Assembly: GCF_000214215.1 (NCBI RefSeq)
Contig: NC_015559.1
Coordinates: 434,001 to 498,000, forward strand
DNA: 64,000 bases
DNA from: Marinomonas posidonica IVIA-Po-181
Lineage (GTDB): Bacteria > Pseudomonadota > Gammaproteobacteria > Pseudomonadales > Marinomonadaceae
Reading direction: 5' to 3'
Below, piece after piece: positions 62,758-64,000 of the stretch (position 1 is the first letter of the stretch; every line of letters starts with the position of its first letter). Below the pieces are notes generated by a model. That model did not search any database, was not told the origin of the DNA, and worked only from the letters and a program-made list of their open reading frames with translations. Made by a program: the position numbers and the translations under genes.

Positions 62758-63552
62758 CTAAGCTTTCGGTTCGGTGACTTGGATATCTTCGTCAGTCTCG
62801 TCACTTTCCTCATCCGCTTGTTTTACCGTACGTCCGGCTAATAAGCCGACTTCAAACAGCATCCACATGGGAATGGCCAATAAGGTCTGAGAAAAAATAT
62901 CGGGCGGCGTAATCAGCATGCCGACGACAAAACACCCTAAGAAGATAAAAGGTCGTTTTTTTGATAGTTTGGCGACCGTGGTTACACCCGCTTTAATCAG
63001 CAGATACGTGGCAACCGGGATTTCGAAGGTTACACCAAAGGCAAAAAACAGCTTGAGAACAAAGTTAAGGTAATTATTGATGTCCGTCATGACCGTGACT
63101 TCCCCTGGGCCTACCGTGGTGAAAAAGCCGAAAATCAAAGGCAGAACGACGTAATAGGCAAAAAGTACACCCAGGTAGAACAATAAAATGCTGGAAATGA
63201 GTAGGGGGATAGCAATGGTTTTTTCGTTTTTATACAGGGCTGGGGCGATGAAAGACCAAGCTTGGAATAGGGTGTAAGGGACAGACAATAAGACCGCGAT
63301 GGCGAAGGTCAATTTTAGGGGCGCTAAAAAGGGCGAAGCGACTTCGGTCGCGATCAATGAACTGCCTTCAGGTAAGAGTAGTCTCAAGGGTTCTGAGACG
63401 ATAAGGTACAAATCATTAGCAAAATAATACAAGCCAACAAAAATCAGTAAAATCGCCAAAACCGACTTTAGGAGTCGATTTCTTAATTCAATTAGATGAG
63501 CTACTAAAGGTGCTTGTTGGGTTGAATCTGTACTCATAAAAGGCTTGCCCAT
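62758..63552 (-). CDS. tatC: Twin-arginine translocase subunit TatC
   Basis: TatC is the multispanning Tat receptor for folded twin-arginine substrates. The 264-residue protein has the N-terminal HLIELRNRLLKS signature, six hydrophobic helices and an acidic C-terminal tail. The ATG at 63552 (MGKPFMSTDS) or the second ATG at 63537 could start it; neither has a strong Shine-Dalgarno. It follows tatB by 20 bases. Confidence 0.95.
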   Translation of the reverse strand: MGKPFMSTDSTQQAPLVAHLIELRNRLLKSVLAILLIFVGLYYFANDLYLIVSEPLRLLLPEGSSLIATEVASPFLAPLKLTFAIAVLLSVPYTLFQAWSFIAPALYKNEKTIAIPLLISSILLFYLGVLFAYYVVLPLIFGFFTTVGPGEVTVMTDINNYLNFVLKLFFAFGVTFEIPVATYLLIKAGVTTVAKLSKKRPFIFLGCFVVGMLITPPDIFSQTLLAIPMWMLFEVGLLAGRTVKQADEESDETDEDIQVTEPKA

Positions 63553-63572
63553 ATATCGTGATCAGGAATCAA

Positions 63573-63971
63573 TTAATCGCTGCTTTTACTGTCTTGTTTT
63601 ACCGTTATGTCGGTATCAGGTTCTGCTTCAGGCGATTCCGTTATGTCAGTCGTAGCGACTTGCTCAGTGTGTTGTGTGGCTACCACAGGAACCGGTTCTG
63701 GTTCAGTTTGTGACACGGCAAGCGGGGTGATGGTATTTTGGATTGCTTGACCTTCTTGCAGCATACGCTTGTTGGTTTCGGCGATCTTTTGCTGCATTTC
63801 TTCGTTATCAAGCTGGGCATTAATTTCTCTTTGTACCGAGTTAATGCTACGGCGAATTTTACGGATCCAAAGACCAGCTGTCTTCGCAGCGTGAGGAAGG
63901 CGTTCCGGGCCTAAAATTAATAGGCCAACAACGAAGACAACTAACAGTTCCGAAAAGCCAATATCAAACAC
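63573..63971 (-). CDS. tatB: Twin-arginine translocase subunit TatB
   Basis: TatB forms the substrate-binding complex with TatC. The 132-residue product has the single N-terminal helix FDIGFSELLVVFVVGLLILG, the GPERLPHAAKT amphipathic helix and a long acidic/proline-rich tail. It starts with GTG three bases after the tatA stop. Confidence 0.94.
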   Translation of the reverse strand: MFDIGFSELLVVFVVGLLILGPERLPHAAKTAGLWIRKIRRSINSVQREINAQLDNEEMQQKIAETNKRMLQEGQAIQNTITPLAVSQTEPEPVPVVATQHTEQVATTDITESPEAEPDTDITVKQDSKSSD

Positions 63972-63974
63972 GGA

Positions 63975-64000
63975 TTATGCGCTCTTATCGTCTTTTTTGG
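63975..64000 (-). CDS. tatA: TatA, C-terminal fragment
   Basis: Only the last seven codons (KKDDKSA) and the stop are inside the window. Position directly before tatB and the lysine/aspartate-rich ending fit TatA. The rest lies beyond the right edge. Confidence 0.6.

Noticed and set aside
1-64000. CRISPR arrays, tRNA or rRNA genes, prophage or complete insertion sequences
   Set aside because: No regularly spaced repeats, cloverleaf-like segments, transposase frames or phage genes were recognised on either strand by reading.

Overview
The window reads as one continuous stretch of chromosome from a marine gammaproteobacterium. Gene content, gene order and a G+C near the mid 40s suggest Marinomonas or a close Oceanospirillales relative. 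This is an inference from protein resemblance and synteny, since no marker such as 16S rRNA is present. No rRNA, tRNA, CRISPR array, prophage or complete insertion sequence was seen.

Layout. 1-2900: a minus-strand arsenic operon, arsR > LMW-PTP-type arsC > arsH > acr3 > glutaredoxin-type arsC (cut by the window edge). 3075-5216: a chemoreceptor. 6063-13892: a quinate/shikimate catabolism island with a shikimate/quinate dehydrogenase homologue, a PcaQ-like LysR regulator, a QuiC-type 3-dehydroshikimate dehydratase fused to an HPPD-like domain, and a tripartite tricarboxylate transporter (tctCBA) converging on it. 14229-17791: pepQ, a small membrane protein, a membrane-anchored SRPBCC/GyrI-like protein and a cytochrome b561. 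17847-26383: a complete five-step histidine utilisation locus (hutC, hutDF on minus, hutUHIG on plus) with two identical HutC-type operators. 26600-27237: a toxin-antitoxin locus with a frameshifted toxin. 27714-33626: a Cache-domain receptor without an output domain, a CSS-EAL phosphodiesterase, and redox genes (peroxiredoxin, nfsA, msrA, yghU).

33789-45085 is mostly housekeeping: hisB-hisH-hisF without hisA, asmA, mutY, chrA, yggX, a FliL-like gene, dsbB, rsd, a WD40 lipoprotein, a DUF423 gene and trmB. 45146-55327: an orphan wzz, an H-NS family gene, tex, azoR with a divergent LysR gene, a PPOX flavoprotein, glmU and glmS. 55437-60052: a pectin-breakdown locus with oligogalacturonate lyase (ogl), kdgR, kdgF, an RpiB/LacA-family isomerase and a pectin methylesterase without a signal peptide. 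60321-64000: typA/bipA, dtd, tatC, tatB and the last codons of tatA.

How it fits together: three catabolic modules (quinate/shikimate, histidine, pectin oligomers) each sit beside a dedicated regulator, and two have recognisable operators near their promoters. The plant- or algae-derived substrates point to a heterotroph living on plant or algal detritus. The most interesting items are the kdgF plus RpiB-like pair as a possible KduI replacement, the intracellular-type pectin methylesterase, the Cache receptor lacking a signalling domain, the strong terminator inside the hutU-hutH gap, the missing hisA, and the orphan antitoxin behind a broken toxin gene.
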